NCBI GenBank assembly: GCA_031279695.1
Contig: JAITIA010000006.1
Span: 1-39,262 of the forward strand
Length of the DNA: 39,262 bases
From: Prevotellaceae bacterium
Lineage (GTDB): Bacteria; Bacteroidota; Bacteroidia; Bacteroidales; UBA932
Direction of reading: 5' to 3'
A program made the translations under genes and the position numbers. The notes under the pieces are model-generated. The model did no database searches and was not told the origin of the DNA. It was given only the letters and a program-made list of their open reading frames with translations. Shown here in pieces: positions 24,087-33,252 of the stretch. The first letter of the stretch is position 1, and each line of letters starts with the position of its first letter.

Positions 24087-26320
24087 CTTTTTTTCACATA
24101 GTAGAGTACTGCGCGGATTTCGCCGTAGGAATAGTTGCTGCCGAGTTGGTTTTTCACTTCCGATATGGACGACATTATATCCAGATTTTCGAGCAGAGGC
24201 GCAATGACTTTGATTTTTTCTTCCGGAACAAGTTCTTTTATATCTATTTCGCCGGTTGAGACGAACGAGGCAAGATGCCCTTCGATTGTTGTGGGCGACA
24301 GGGTGCGTTCAGCCGCAATCTCGTCAATTGTTTTTCCTTCTTTGAACATTTCGAGCGAGATACGGTGCGACGCGCCTTTCTCCGGTTGTTTGCCGGTTTT
24401 CGGTCTCGATTGTTCGGGGAAACGTTTTGCCGGCTCGGTTTTCGGTCTCGACTGTTCGGGGAAACGTTTTGCCGGCTCGGTTTTCGGGTTCGATTGTTCG
24501 GCGGCGGGTTTTGGCTCGTCGAAAACTATCCCTTCGGTGAGCGACACTGATCCATATTCGATGTTTTTCAGGCGGGTAACAAAGCTTGCAAATCCGTTGC
24601 GGATTTCCGTAACGGCTTGCTGATACTGTTTCACTTTCGATACCTTTTTCAAATCTGCAAGATGCTTGTCGAGAGGAGTAATCACGATATCTTTCAAATC
24701 CCTGTAAAAGTAGAGCGCCGCTTTTTGCATACGTTCTTTCAGCGGGGCAACGTTGCCGGTACTTTCTGCGGTGTTCAGCAGACGGTTCAGCTGGTCTTTG
24801 AATTTTTCGGCAACTCCCGACTGATTCCAGACGGTGGTTTTTATGTTCAGGGCGAGATCCTGAGCGGCTTCGCGGTTTGGCAACGTCCGTTCCGCCACCA
24901 GATTGAGGAGTGCATTGCTCAAATCGAGCAGCGGCGTCCAGTCGAAAATATTTGTCAGCGCCTTGCGCAGATATTTGGGACGTTCGACGTCGAGAATATG
25001 GCGTATCTCGTTCATTGTTTGTTCGCGACGGGCAAATTCAATCACTTCGGGGTCGGTTTTGATGCCTGCGGGGGTGATTTTCGACAGCAGCACGATACCT
25101 GCAAAGGTGGTGCAGCGGCTGAGAGCAACATATACCTGACCGGAGGCGAATGCCTGTCCGGCGTCAATCACGGCGCGTTCAAACGTCAGTCCCTGACTTT
25201 TATGGATGGTGATAGCCCAGGCGGGACGTATCGGAAACTGTGTGAACGAGCCAAGTTCGTCTTCAAGAATTTTGCCACTTTCTCTGTCGAGCGAATATTT
25301 TATATTTGTCCATTTTTCGCGCGTTACTTCGATAAGGGTGTGCGACTGTTCGAGTTCCACTGTGATTTTGTCGGTTTCGAGCTTCACCACCGTTCCCAGT
25401 TTGCCGTTGTAGTAGCGGCGGTCGTCGCCGGAGTCATTTTTCACAAACATTATCTGAGCGTCCTGTTTCAGCTTCAGCTCGAAGTCGGTCGGATACGACG
25501 ATTCGGGGAAATTTGACTCAACAATTGCCCTGTAAACATGTTCTTTTGACGGCAGTTTGCCCAGTTCGGCATTGTTGATAACGTCTGCCTTGTAGTTATG
25601 TGTCGAAAGGATGATATACTTTTCATCCTTTGGCAGTTCGAAGGCGGGATTATAGAGTGTGTTCAGGAAATCCAGTTCGCTGGCTGCAATGTGGTTGTTT
25701 CTGATTTTATTGAGGATATCGATAAAATGCTGTTCGTTTTGACGGTATATTTTTTTCAGTTCGATATACAGCGGCGGCGATTTTTCTATTGCTTTGGCGT
25801 GGAAAAAGAAGGGCGAGTGGTAATATTTTCCAAGGATGTTCCATTCGTCGGATTTTACTACGGGCGGCAGCTGGAACATATCGCCAATATACAGCATTTG
25901 AACGCCTCCGAAGGGTTGGTCGCTGTGGCGGTAATGCCGCAGCACATAGTCGATAGCGTCAAGGAGGTCGGCGCGGAGCATACTAACTTCGTCGATAATC
26001 AGCAGTTCGAGTTCGCGCAGCATGTCGATTTTGTTTTTGTGCAGTTTGAAATAGTGCGCCGGACTGTGCTGACCGTCGGGGATATGCGGCTCGAATGGCA
26101 GTTGAAACAGGGAGTGGAGGGTTGTGCCTCCGGCGTTGATTGCGGCAACGCCCGTTGGGGCTGCCACAATCACATTTTTCGAGATATTTTCTCGGATATG
26201 ATGCAGGAAAGTTGTTTTTCCCGTGCCTGCCTTGCCGGTGAGAAACAGCGACCGTTCGGTAAATTTCACCAGTTCGGCTGCCAGCTGAAATATGTCGTTA
26301 AATTCGTCCACAGGCTGCAT
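24077..26320 (-). CDS. Pif1/RecD-like superfamily 1 helicase with C-terminal helix-turn-helix
   Basis: A 747-residue protein. The N-terminal half is a Pif1/RecD-type SF1B helicase: Walker A GKAGTGKTT (about residues 29-37), APTGVAAINAGGTTLHSLF, Walker B IIDEVSM, GDMFQLPPVV, ITIHKSQGLTFERAVID and VYVALSRCTTFAGIVLLS. The middle (about 460-610) is helical. A Pro/Lys/Glu linker (about 615-655) carries a tandem 14-residue repeat, followed by a helix-turn-helix of the kind fused to helicases (EGKTIDEIAAERTLSPTTIEGHLASFVSTGEID). It probably acts in genome maintenance at forks or G-quadruplexes by family analogy. It starts 5 bp after adk, so the two form an operon. The phylum commonly has this architecture. 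Confidence 0.93.
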   Translation of the reverse strand: MQPVDEFNDIFQLAAELVKFTERSLFLTGKAGTGKTTFLHHIRENISKNVIVAAPTGVAAINAGGTTLHSLFQLPFEPHIPDGQHSPAHYFKLHKNKIDMLRELELLIIDEVSMLRADLLDAIDYVLRHYRHSDQPFGGVQMLYIGDMFQLPPVVKSDEWNILGKYYHSPFFFHAKAIEKSPPLYIELKKIYRQNEQHFIDILNKIRNNHIAASELDFLNTLYNPAFELPKDEKYIILSTHNYKADVINNAELGKLPSKEHVYRAIVESNFPESSYPTDFELKLKQDAQIMFVKNDSGDDRRYYNGKLGTVVKLETDKITVELEQSHTLIEVTREKWTNIKYSLDRESGKILEDELGSFTQFPIRPAWAITIHKSQGLTFERAVIDAGQAFASGQVYVALSRCTTFAGIVLLSKITPAGIKTDPEVIEFARREQTMNEIRHILDVERPKYLRKALTNIFDWTPLLDLSNALLNLVAERTLPNREAAQDLALNIKTTVWNQSGVAEKFKDQLNRLLNTAESTGNVAPLKERMQKAALYFYRDLKDIVITPLDKHLADLKKVSKVKQYQQAVTEIRNGFASFVTRLKNIEYGSVSLTEGIVFDEPKPAAEQSNPKTEPAKRFPEQSRPKTEPAKRFPEQSRPKTGKQPEKGASHRISLEMFKEGKTIDEIAAERTLSPTTIEGHLASFVSTGEIDIKELVPEEKIKVIAPLLENLDIMSSISEVKNQLGSNYSYGEIRAVLYYVKKSGQ
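24395..24502. repeat. 42-bp tandem repeat in the helicase linker
   Basis: Units at 24395-24436 and 24437-24478 differ by a single base, and a third partial unit extends to about 24502. It encodes the 14-residue unit PKTEPAKRFPEQSR in the disordered linker. In-frame, so copy number can change without breaking the protein. Confidence 0.88.
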
Positions 26321-26325
26321 TGCTA

Positions 26326-26904
26326 TTAACTATTGATACGTTGAATTTCAGCCGCAATCAGGGCAAAAGTCTGGTCGATTGTTCCCATATTGCTCACGGC
26401 TGCATGTTTTTGCTGCTGTCGGTAATATTCGGCAACAGGGGCAGTTTGTTGGTTATAAACTTTTATTCGATTTTTAATCACCTCAATATTCGAGTCGTCG
26501 GCACGACCCGACGATTCGCCTCTGAGCATCAGGCGTGCAACGAGTTCGTTTTCTTCAACTTCGAGGGTTATCATTGATGCGATTTCGAGGTTTTGACCGG
26601 CAAGCATTTCGTCGAGCGCTTTTGCCTGTTCCACTGTGCGCGGAAAACCGTCGAAAATAAATCCGTCGGTATTGTGAGCCGATTTCAGTTTTTCGCCAAT
26701 AAGTTTTATCACGGTCGCGTCGGGAACGAGTTCGCCGCCGTCGATAAGCGCTTTAACCTGCTGTCCAAGCGGGGAATTGCGTTTCATTTCCTCTCTCAGA
26801 ATATCGCCTGTCGACAGATGCGTCAAGTTGTATTCCGCTGCCATTTTTGCAGCCTGCGTTCCTTTGCCCGCTCCCGGAGGTCCAAATAATACAATATTAA
26901 ACAT
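26326..26904 (-). CDS. adk: Adenylate kinase
   Basis: A 192-residue enzyme interconverting ATP + AMP and 2 ADP. Signatures: P-loop GPPGAGKGT (residues 8-16), HLSTGDILREE for AMP binding, FIFDGFPRT, and Arg residues in RLMLRGESSGRADD. The LID is short (no zinc-finger Cys), matching the short form usual in Bacteroidota. The ATG is preceded by an A-rich leader and a good -7 box. The helicase gene begins 5 bp after its stop. Confidence 0.96.
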   Translation of the reverse strand: MFNIVLFGPPGAGKGTQAAKMAAEYNLTHLSTGDILREEMKRNSPLGQQVKALIDGGELVPDATVIKLIGEKLKSAHNTDGFIFDGFPRTVEQAKALDEMLAGQNLEIASMITLEVEENELVARLMLRGESSGRADDSNIEVIKNRIKVYNQQTAPVAEYYRQQQKHAAVSNMGTIDQTFALIAAEIQRINS

Positions 26905-26926
26905 AGCAAAAATAATTTTCAGAGCG

Positions 26927-26934
26927 CAAATGTA
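26927..26934 (-). promoter_or_regulatory. -7 box of the adk - helicase operon
   Basis: On the minus strand TACATTTG (26934-26927), about 23 bp before the ATG. No clear TTTG -33 box is seen at the expected distance. Confidence 0.6.
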
Positions 26935-27228
26935 GAAATAATTTTCGGGATAACGAAAAAAATTTTTTCCGCCTCATAATATTCGGTCTTTTTGTGCATG
27001 TTTTCAGGCAGTAATCTCTGTGCCGATTTTTCCGAATAACACAGAGTACATGGCTCGCCGGCAAGCGCCAATTCGCATTTTTCGCATTTTTAATATCTCT
27101 TTTTTGAAGAAAATGTCCGGAAAAATTAATCCTTCCTTGAAAAATTGAGGTGATATTGATTAGTCAGTTCATAAAGTCGATTTTTAATGATTAGTTTCGT
27201 CCGTTGTATCGTACAACGGTCGCACCAG
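26935..27228. other. Intergenic DNA upstream of adk with one hairpin, no gene
   Basis: CCGTTGTA (27201-27208) pairs perfectly with TACAACGG (27212-27219) around a 3-nt loop, just before the 42-bp tandem repeat. Around 27142-27170 the fragment ATTGAGGTGATATTGATT resembles the end of the MITE-like element at 27493. Otherwise I see nothing. Confidence 0.55.
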
Positions 27229-27467
27229 GCTGTCGGATGTGAAAATTCCGATGGAATTAATCGGAATCCGCTGTCGGATGTGAAAAATTCCGATGGAATC
27301 AATCGGAATCCGCTGTCGGATGTGAAAAATTCCGATGGAATCAATCGGAATCCGCTGTCGGATGTGAAAAATTCCGATGGAATCAATCGGAATCCGCTGT
27401 CGGATGTGAAAATTCCGATGGAATCAATCGGAATCTGCTGTCGGATGTGAAAATTCCGATGGAATCA
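27229..27467. repeat. Tandem repeat, 41-42 bp unit, about 5.7 copies
   Basis: Units start at 27229, 27270, 27312, 27354, 27396 and 27437 (last partial). Units 2-4 are identical; units 1, 5 and 6 lack one A in the A run. Each unit holds the hairpin ATTCCGAT-GGAATCA-ATCGGAAT (8-bp stem). A frame is open through the 42-bp units on the minus strand but breaks in the 41-bp units and has no gene context. There are no unique spacers, so it is not a CRISPR. Confidence 0.92.
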
Positions 27468-27492
27468 AAAAGCAAAAATCATCAATCGTAAA

Positions 27493-27655
27493 GGTTGAAA
27501 AAAGGATTGAGGTGCTATTGATTTATGCAGAAAACTCTGCCATGTCCCAAAGTCCCGCAGAGACTTTCCGCCGCAAGCACTGACCCCTGACCGCCGCCGC
27601 AGGCATTTTTCCCTATAAATTTTTTTTTCATAGCACCTCAATCTTTTTTTCAACC
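27493..27655. mobile_element. MITE-like element with 26-bp terminal inverted repeats
   Basis: The left terminus (27493-27518) and right terminus (27630-27655, inverted) agree at 25 of 26 positions: GGTTGAAAAAA(A/G)GATTG then AGGTGCTAT. Inside are the palindrome AGTCCCGCAGAGACT (27551-27565) and a CCGCCGCAGGC block. At 163 bp with no ORF it resembles a non-autonomous miniature element. A target duplication cannot be decided because both flanks are A-rich. Half-copies occur at 22-115, 30803-30872 and 36301-36372. Confidence 0.75.
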
Positions 27656-27909
27656 AAAAACTTTGTGCCCTTTGTGGGCTTTGTGGGAGAAAAAAGAAAC
27701 TTTGCGGGAAAAAAAGCGGGAGAAAAAACGTTGAGAGGGACTCAAAAAGAAGTCGAAATTTATAAATTTGCCTGCCGACGAGCCGGTTTTCGACAGAAAA
27801 ATGCCGGCGTTGTGAAAAAAAATCGACAAAAATAATGTCCGGTCATTTGATTGATGTAAAGAGATTTATATGTGTTTGTTGATGGGGTTGCAAAAAATAA
27901 TTACATCTT
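27656..27909. other. Intergenic DNA before rpsO, no gene seen
   Basis: It begins with ACTTTGTGCCCTTTGTGGGC, G/A-rich slipped repeats of a kind also seen in other intergenic repeats of the phylum. A weak inverted repeat, GCCGGTTTTCGAC/AAAATGCCGGC, lies near 27781-27813. No coding or RNA-gene signal was found. Confidence 0.45.
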
Positions 27910-27943
27910 TTTGCATGTAATTAAAAAAAAAGACTTACCTTTG
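27910..27943 (+). promoter_or_regulatory. Promoter of rpsO
   Basis: TTTG (27910-27913), a 22-bp spacer and TACCTTTG (27936-27943), 27 bp before the ATG. The spacer is slightly long. Confidence 0.65.
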
Positions 27944-27970
27944 CAGCCAATTTCTTAAAAATATTTTGTA

Positions 27971-28243
27971 ATGAATTATTTGACATCTGAAAAAAAACAG
28001 GAAATTTTCAAAGATCACGGAAAGTCTAATACGGACACCGGTTCACCCGAAAGTCAGGTCGCCCTATTTTCCTACCGTATCAATCATCTTACGGAACATC
28101 TTAAAGTCCATAAGAAAGACCACAACACCGAGCGTTCGCTCATGCGCCTTGTTGGTAAAAGACGGCGTTTGCTCGATTATCTTAAAAAGATTGATATAGA
28201 AAGATATAGAAGCATAGTCAAGGCTTTGAATCTTAGAAAATAA
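27971..28243 (+). CDS. rpsO: 30S ribosomal protein uS15
   Basis: 90 residues, the standard uS15 length, with the hallmark blocks [49 protein letters not shown] and the ending [12 protein letters not shown]. It binds the 16S central domain early in small-subunit assembly. Its own promoter precedes it, and pnp follows after an intervening hairpin, the classic rpsO-pnp order seen widely in bacteria. Confidence 0.98.
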   Translation: MNYLTSEKKQEIFKDHGKSNTDTGSPESQVALFSYRINHLTEHLKVHKKDHNTERSLMRLVGKRRRLLDYLKKIDIERYRSIVKALNLRK

Positions 28244-28254
28244 CAAAAACAGCG

Positions 28255-28290
28255 AAAAGAAGGTAAATTCCGGTTTATCTTCTTTTCTTA
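28255..28290 (+). terminator. Terminator/attenuator between rpsO and pnp
   Basis: AAAAGAAGGTAAA (28255-28267) pairs over 13 bp (one G-U) with TTTATCTTCTTTT (28274-28286) around a 6-nt loop, followed by CTTATTATT. No separate pnp promoter is evident, so it may act as a partial terminator or processing site. Confidence 0.75.
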
Positions 28291-28335
28291 TTATTACTGT
28301 ATAAATCAGCTGCAAAAAAAATTAAAAAAACTGAA

Positions 28336-30582
28336 ATGAATATCGTAAAAAAGACAATTTTATTGAATGACGGCCGGGAAATTGAAATAGAAACCGGCAA
28401 ACTGGCAAAACAGGCAGACGGCGCGGTAGTCGTAAAAATGGGAAAAACCATGCTGCTGGCTGCAGTAACCTCAGCCAAAGAAGCTAAACCCGAAGTGGAT
28501 TTTATGCCTCTGCAAGTGGAATACAAAGAAAAATATGCGGCGTCGGGGCGTTTCCCGGGCGGATTTCTGAAACGGGAAGCTCGCCCTTCGGATAATGAAA
28601 TTCTGACCGCACGTTTGGTGGACAGGGTTTTACGACCACTGTTTCCCGATAATTTCCACGCCGATGTGTTTGTTACAATCAACCTGATTTCAGCCGATAA
28701 GGACATTATGCCCGACGCTCTGGCAGGGCTTGCAGCCTCGGCTGCTCTGGCAGTTTCGGACATCCCGTTCAACGGACCGATTTCCGAAGTCCGCGTCGCC
28801 CGCATCAACGGACAAATGGTTGTTAATCCGAACTTTTCGCAAATGGAAGCGTCGGATATTGATATAATGGTGGGCGCAACTTTTGAAAATATCATGATGG
28901 TTGAAGGCGAAATGAAAGAAGTGTCGGAAACCGATATGCTGGAAGCAATCAAATTTGCTCACGAAGAAATAAAAAAACAGTGTACCGCCCAACTCGAACT
29001 GCAAGAGGCTGTTGGCAAAACCGTCAAACGCGAATACTGCCACGAAGACAACGACGAAGACCTGCGCAATGCAGTGAACGAATTTTGCTACGACCGCTGC
29101 TACCAAATAGCCAAATCGGGAGTGAGCAAGCATGAACGCAGCGAAGCATTTGAAAATCTTTTAAATGAATTTATCGAAACAATCGCCGAAGACGAACGCG
29201 AAGCCAAAACAATGATGATTGCCCGCTATTATCACGACGTGGAAAAACGCGCAATGCGCAATATGATACTCGACGAAGGTATTCGCCTCGACGGACGCTC
29301 GACCGTCCAAATCCGCCCGATATGGAGCGAAGTGGATTATTTGCCCGCCGTACACGGCTCGGCAATCTTTACACGCGGTGAAACACAGTCGCTTACCTCA
29401 GTAACTCTGGGAACAAAACTCGACGAAAAACAGATAGACGAAGTTCTGGTACAAGGCTCCGAACAGTTTGTGCTGCACTATAATTTCCCGCCATTTTCGA
29501 CCGGCGAAGCCAAACCCGTAAGAAGCACAAGCAGAAGAGAAATCGGGCATGGTAATCTGGCATTCCGCGCACTGAAACGCATGGTGCCGGTGGGCGAAGA
29601 AAATCCCTACGCAATACGTGTTGTGTCAGACATTTTGGAGTCGAACGGCTCCTCGTCGATGGCAACCGTGTGCGCCGGAACAATGGCTCTGATGGACGCC
29701 GGCATAAAACTCAAAAAACCGGTATCGGGAATAGCAATGGGCTTGATTTCGGAAGACAAAGCAAGCAGATATGCAATACTTTCCGATATTTTGGGCGACG
29801 AAGACCATCTTGGCGATATGGATTTTAAGGTAACAGGAACAAAAGACGGCATCACGGCAACCCAAATGGATATAAAAGTGGACGGGCTGTCGTACGAAAT
29901 CCTTGCCGAAGCCCTCGAACAGGCAAAAAACGGACGATTGCACATCCTGGGCGAAATGATGAAAACCATCTCCGAGCCACGCGAAGACTACAAACCTTTT
30001 GTGCCACGTATCGAACAGGTTGTTATCCCGTCCGATACCATTGGCGCAGTGATTGGACCCGGCGGAAAAATTATTCAGGAAATGCAGAAACTCACCAACT
30101 CGACAATCACCATCACCGAAAAGGACGGCAAGGGTTTTGTCGATGTGTTTGCCCTCGATAAAGCCTCAATCGACGATGCAATAGCACGAATAAAAATTAT
30201 CGCCTTCGGACCCGAACCCGGAACGATTTTCAAAGGAAAGGTCAGAGCGATACATACTTTCGGCGCATTTGTGGAAATTATCCCGGGCAAGGACGGCTTG
30301 CTGCATATCTCGGAAATCGACTGGAAACGGGTCGAAAATGTGGAAGACGTCCTCAAAGAAGGCGACGAAGTGGAAGTCAAACTTCTGGAAGTGGAAGAAA
30401 AAACCGGTAAACTGCGACTGTCGAGACGAGTACTGCTCCCCAAACCGGAAGGTTACGTGGAGCCGGAACGCACCGAACGTCGCGACCGCCCTGAACGCCG
30501 CGACCGCGATGATCGCCGCGATCGCGACCGTCGCGACCGCCCCAAATCCGACGGCGACCGACGTCACGGACATAGAAGATAA
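28336..30582 (+). CDS. pnp: Polyribonucleotide nucleotidyltransferase (PNPase)
   Basis: A 748-residue phosphorolytic 3'-5' exoribonuclease. First RNase PH domain from the N terminus ([21 protein letters not shown]..., [27 protein letters not shown]), an all-helical linker, second RNase PH domain ([18 protein letters not shown], then [19 protein letters not shown]), KH domain ([13 protein letters not shown]) and S1 domain ([20 protein letters not shown]...GLLHISEI). After the S1 domain is a tail of about 35 residues of Arg/Asp/Glu repeats ([20 protein letters not shown]) coded by CGCGACCG-type DNA repeats; this could bind RNA or partners. It lies 92 bp after rpsO. Confidence 0.97.
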   Translation: MNIVKKTILLNDGREIEIETGKLAKQADGAVVVKMGKTMLLAAVTSAKEAKPEVDFMPLQVEYKEKYAASGRFPGGFLKREARPSDNEILTARLVDRVLRPLFPDNFHADVFVTINLISADKDIMPDALAGLAASAALAVSDIPFNGPISEVRVARINGQMVVNPNFSQMEASDIDIMVGATFENIMMVEGEMKEVSETDMLEAIKFAHEEIKKQCTAQLELQEAVGKTVKREYCHEDNDEDLRNAVNEFCYDRCYQIAKSGVSKHERSEAFENLLNEFIETIAEDEREAKTMMIARYYHDVEKRAMRNMILDEGIRLDGRSTVQIRPIWSEVDYLPAVHGSAIFTRGETQSLTSVTLGTKLDEKQIDEVLVQGSEQFVLHYNFPPFSTGEAKPVRSTSRREIGHGNLAFRALKRMVPVGEENPYAIRVVSDILESNGSSSMATVCAGTMALMDAGIKLKKPVSGIAMGLISEDKASRYAILSDILGDEDHLGDMDFKVTGTKDGITATQMDIKVDGLSYEILAEALEQAKNGRLHILGEMMKTISEPREDYKPFVPRIEQVVIPSDTIGAVIGPGGKIIQEMQKLTNSTITITEKDGKGFVDVFALDKASIDDAIARIKIIAFGPEPGTIFKGKVRAIHTFGAFVEIIPGKDGLLHISEIDWKRVENVEDVLKEGDEVEVKLLEVEEKTGKLRLSRRVLLPKPEGYVEPERTERRDRPERRDRDDRRDRDRRDRPKSDGDRRHGHRR

Positions 30583-30604
30583 ATAAACGGAATATTGTAG
30601 CCAA

Positions 30605-30648
30605 CAGTCCTTTCATGCAAATGTTTTGCAGAAGGGACTGTTTTTTTT
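30605..30648 (+). terminator. Terminator of rpsO - pnp
   Basis: An imperfect hairpin, CAGTCCTTTCATGCAAA (30605-30621) with TTTGCAGAAGGGACTG (to 30640), is followed by eight T. A textbook intrinsic terminator. Confidence 0.9.
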
Positions 30649-30703
30649 GATTTTTGATTGACGATTGACGATTGACGATTGACGATTTTTGATTTTTGAT
30701 TTT
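30648..30703 (+). repeat. Heptamer array after the pnp terminator
   Basis: TGATTTT, TGATTGA, CGATTGA (three copies), CGATTTT, TGATTTT, TGATTTT: eight gapless 7-bp units starting in the T run of the terminator. Confidence 0.88.
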
Positions 30704-30802
30704 TGGGATTGCCGAGATTATGTTTAGCACGCAGATTAAATGGATTTTCGCAGATTTTTTTGCCACCGCAAATACATTCATCGAAATCACAGTTCAGACA
30801 AA

Positions 30803-30872
30803 AGTCCCGCGGGGACTTTTGATTGCTATGACATGCATTTCTTAATAAAGCACCTCAATCTTTTTTCAACCC
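30803..30872 (-). repeat. Half-copy of the MITE-like element
   Basis: The palindrome AGTCCCGCGGGGACT (30803-30817), a spacer, then AAGCACCTCAATCTTTTTTCAACC (ending 30872), which matches the inverted terminus of the element at 27493. It sits just upstream of the dapF promoter. Upstream, ATCACAGTTCAGACA (about 30786-30800) matches copies near 8053 and 8080. Confidence 0.7.
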
Positions 30873-30884
30873 GTAATCGAAAAA

Positions 30885-30916
30885 TTTGCACACTTTTTAA
30901 ATAATTCATACCTTTG
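30885..30916 (+). promoter_or_regulatory. Promoter of dapF - dapL
   Basis: TTTG (30885-30888), a 20-bp spacer and TACCTTTG (30909-30916), 28 bp before the ATG. Exact consensus geometry. Confidence 0.8.
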
Positions 30917-30944
30917 CGCCCGATTTTTTTGATAATTATAAGGA

Positions 30945-31796
30945 ATGAAAAAGGAAAAATTCAATTTTGTAAAGATGCACGGAACAGGGAATGATTACGT
31001 CTATATCAACTGTTTTGACCACTTTATCGATGCGCCCGAAACTCTGGCAATCGAAGTCAGCGACCGGCATAAAGGCATCGGCTCGGACGGGCTGGTGCTG
31101 ATAATGCCCTCCAAAACCTGCGACGTCCGAATGCGAATGTTCAATGCCGACGGCTCGGAAGCCCAAATGTGCGGCAATGCATCCCGATGTATCGGAAAAT
31201 TTGCATTTGAACACGGGCTGGTCGATAAAAAAGAAATGACGCTCGAAACCAAAGCCGGCGTCAAACGCCTGAAACTGATAACCAACAGCGATGACATTGT
31301 TGAACAGGTAACCGTCGATATGGGCGAGCCGACGCTCAATGCACGCGATATTCCTGTAAACCAGACCGCCGACAAAGTTATTGGCTACCAACTCGAAGCC
31401 GGCGGCGAAACCTGCGCAATAACCTGCGTCTCGATGGGCAATCCGCACGCCGTAATCTTTGTTGACACCGTTGATTCTATCGACATTTTCAAAGGCAGGG
31501 CAATTGAAACGCATCCCTTTTTCCCCGAAAAAACCAATGTGGAGTATATCGAGCGCCTCTCGGGCGAACATTTGAAAATGAGAGTGTGGGAACGCGGCTC
31601 GGGCGAAACACAAGCCTGCGGTACAGGCGCTTGCGCCGCTCTGGTGGCAGCAGTGTTGAACGGCGTTGCCGGTCGCAAAGCCACCGTCAGCCTCCTTGGT
31701 GGCGACCTTGAAATAGAATGGCGTCAAGCCGACAATCACGTGTATATGACCGGCAATGCCGTTACCGTGTTTGAAGGATGTTATATACAAAAATAA
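30945..31796 (+). CDS. dapF: Diaminopimelate epimerase
   Basis: A 283-residue cofactor-independent racemase converting LL-DAP to meso-DAP for lysine and peptidoglycan. Both active-site Cys are present: Cys76 in MCGNASRC and Cys225 in [10 protein letters not shown]. Other family blocks are [31 protein letters not shown] and NVEYIE. It is 26 bp upstream of dapL, which makes its substrate, so the two consecutive steps are co-expressed. Confidence 0.97.
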   Translation: MKKEKFNFVKMHGTGNDYVYINCFDHFIDAPETLAIEVSDRHKGIGSDGLVLIMPSKTCDVRMRMFNADGSEAQMCGNASRCIGKFAFEHGLVDKKEMTLETKAGVKRLKLITNSDDIVEQVTVDMGEPTLNARDIPVNQTADKVIGYQLEAGGETCAITCVSMGNPHAVIFVDTVDSIDIFKGRAIETHPFFPEKTNVEYIERLSGEHLKMRVWERGSGETQACGTGACAALVAAVLNGVAGRKATVSLLGGDLEIEWRQADNHVYMTGNAVTVFEGCYIQK

Positions 31797-31822
31797 AAAT
31801 AATCACAATAAAATAAATTCAG

Positions 31823-33037
31823 ATGATATATTTAAACGACAACTATCTGGAACTGCCCGGCAGTTACCTTTTTTCCGAAATAGCAAAACGGGTGCGGACA
31901 TACCGTGAAGCACATCCCGAAGCAGAAATCATCAGCCTTGGCATAGGCGATGTAACGCAGCCGCTGCCGCCGGCAGTCATCGACGCTCTGCACAAAGCAA
32001 CCGACGAAATGGCTCACATTGAAACCATGCGCGGATATGCTCCCGAACAGGGCTACGAATTTCTGCGCAATACAATTGCCGAACACGATTTTCGAGCAAG
32101 AGGCATCGATATCGACCCGAGCGAAATCTTTGTCAGCGACGGCGCAAAAAGCGATACCGGCAATATTGGCGACATTCTGGGCGTCAACAACAAAATAGCC
32201 GTAACCGACCCCGTCTATCCCGTTTATGTGGATACCAACGCAATGGCCGGACGGCTGGGCTCGTTTCTTGGAAACGTGTGGGAAAAACTGGTTTATTTGC
32301 CCTGCACCGCCGAAAACAACTTTATCCCCGAACTGCCCTCCGAGCCGGTAAACGTTGTTTATCTTTGCTATCCAAACAATCCCACCGGAACAACGCTCAC
32401 CAAAACGCAGTTGAAAGAATGGGTCGATTATGCACTCAGACATAATGTTTTGCTGATGTTCGACGCCGCCTACGAAGCATTTATTGCCGAAGACGAGGTG
32501 CCGCACAGCATCTACGAAATTGAAGGCGCACGACAGGTGGCAATAGAATTTCGCAGTTTCTCGAAAACAGCCGGTTTCACAGGCTTGCGATGCGGATATA
32601 CGGTTGTGCCCAAAGACCTTGCGGCACAGTCGCAGAAAGGCGCAAAAGCCCCGCTCAACTCGCTGTGGATGCGTCGCCAGACAACAAAATTCAACGGAAC
32701 GGCATACATCGTACAGCGAGCCGCCGAAGCAGTATATTCGCCCGAAGGGAAAAAACAGGTGCGCGAAATTATTAATTATTATATGGATAATGCCCGAATA
32801 ATCAAAAAAGGCGTCGAATCGCTGGGGCTGGCGGCATACGGCGGCGTAAACTCTCCCTACGTCTGGGTGAAAACGCCAAATAACATGCCGTCATGGAATT
32901 TTTTCGACTATCTGCTCACAGAAAAACAGATAGTTGGCACGCCCGGCTCCGGTTTCGGCAAAAGCGGCGAAGGCTATATCCGTTTCTCAGCCTTCGGCAA
33001 AAAGGACGCAACACAGAAAGCCGTTGCCCTTTTTTAG
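31823..33037 (+). CDS. dapL: LL-diaminopimelate aminotransferase DapL
   Basis: A 404-residue PLP-dependent aminotransferase that makes LL-DAP directly from tetrahydrodipicolinate, bypassing the succinylase/acetylase steps. Features: the DapL start [58 protein letters not shown], and the PLP lysine Lys248 in [15 protein letters not shown]. The length matches the family (about 405-410). It lies in an operon after dapF; the stop TAG is followed at once by TGATTAATGAT, the start of a short heptamer array. Confidence 0.97.
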   Translation: MIYLNDNYLELPGSYLFSEIAKRVRTYREAHPEAEIISLGIGDVTQPLPPAVIDALHKATDEMAHIETMRGYAPEQGYEFLRNTIAEHDFRARGIDIDPSEIFVSDGAKSDTGNIGDILGVNNKIAVTDPVYPVYVDTNAMAGRLGSFLGNVWEKLVYLPCTAENNFIPELPSEPVNVVYLCYPNNPTGTTLTKTQLKEWVDYALRHNVLLMFDAAYEAFIAEDEVPHSIYEIEGARQVAIEFRSFSKTAGFTGLRCGYTVVPKDLAAQSQKGAKAPLNSLWMRRQTTKFNGTAYIVQRAAEAVYSPEGKKQVREIINYYMDNARIIKKGVESLGLAAYGGVNSPYVWVKTPNNMPSWNFFDYLLTEKQIVGTPGSGFGKSGEGYIRFSAFGKKDATQKAVALF

Positions 33038-33051
33038 TGATTAATGATACC
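33038..33051 (+). repeat. Short heptamer pair after dapL
   Basis: TGATTAA and TGATACC directly follow the TAG stop. Minimal member of the stop-anchored heptamer family. Confidence 0.5.
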
Positions 33052-33155
33052 TTATCAATAGAAAAAATACAAATTGCCCGCAGAAAGATACTGCAATATC
33101 AAAGTGAAAATCATAACCGCCTCATCCTTATTTTCAAACTCAAAACACAAAATAA

Positions 33156-33185
33156 TTTGCATGTTAAAAAAAAGATGTAACTTTG
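33156..33185 (+). promoter_or_regulatory. Promoter of the adaptor - permease operon
   Basis: TTTG (33156-33159), an 18-bp spacer and TAACTTTG (33178-33185), about 68 bp before the ATG. Confidence 0.65.
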
Positions 33186-33252
33186 GCGGCGATTTATGTT
33201 GTTAAAAAAAGAAATTTATAACATTTTAAAGGCTATAAATTAAAGATTTATA

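Noticed and set aside
27229..27467. Possible CRISPR array or repeat-protein gene (open minus frame of repeated IPSEFFTSDSGFR)
   Set aside because: No spacers. The frame is open only because the unit is 42 bp; the 41-bp units break it, and there is no promoter, signal or family.
26935..27970. tRNA or structured RNA gene in the long gap
   Set aside because: No cloverleaf, TTCGA loop or known RNA motif was recognised by eye; only repeats were seen.
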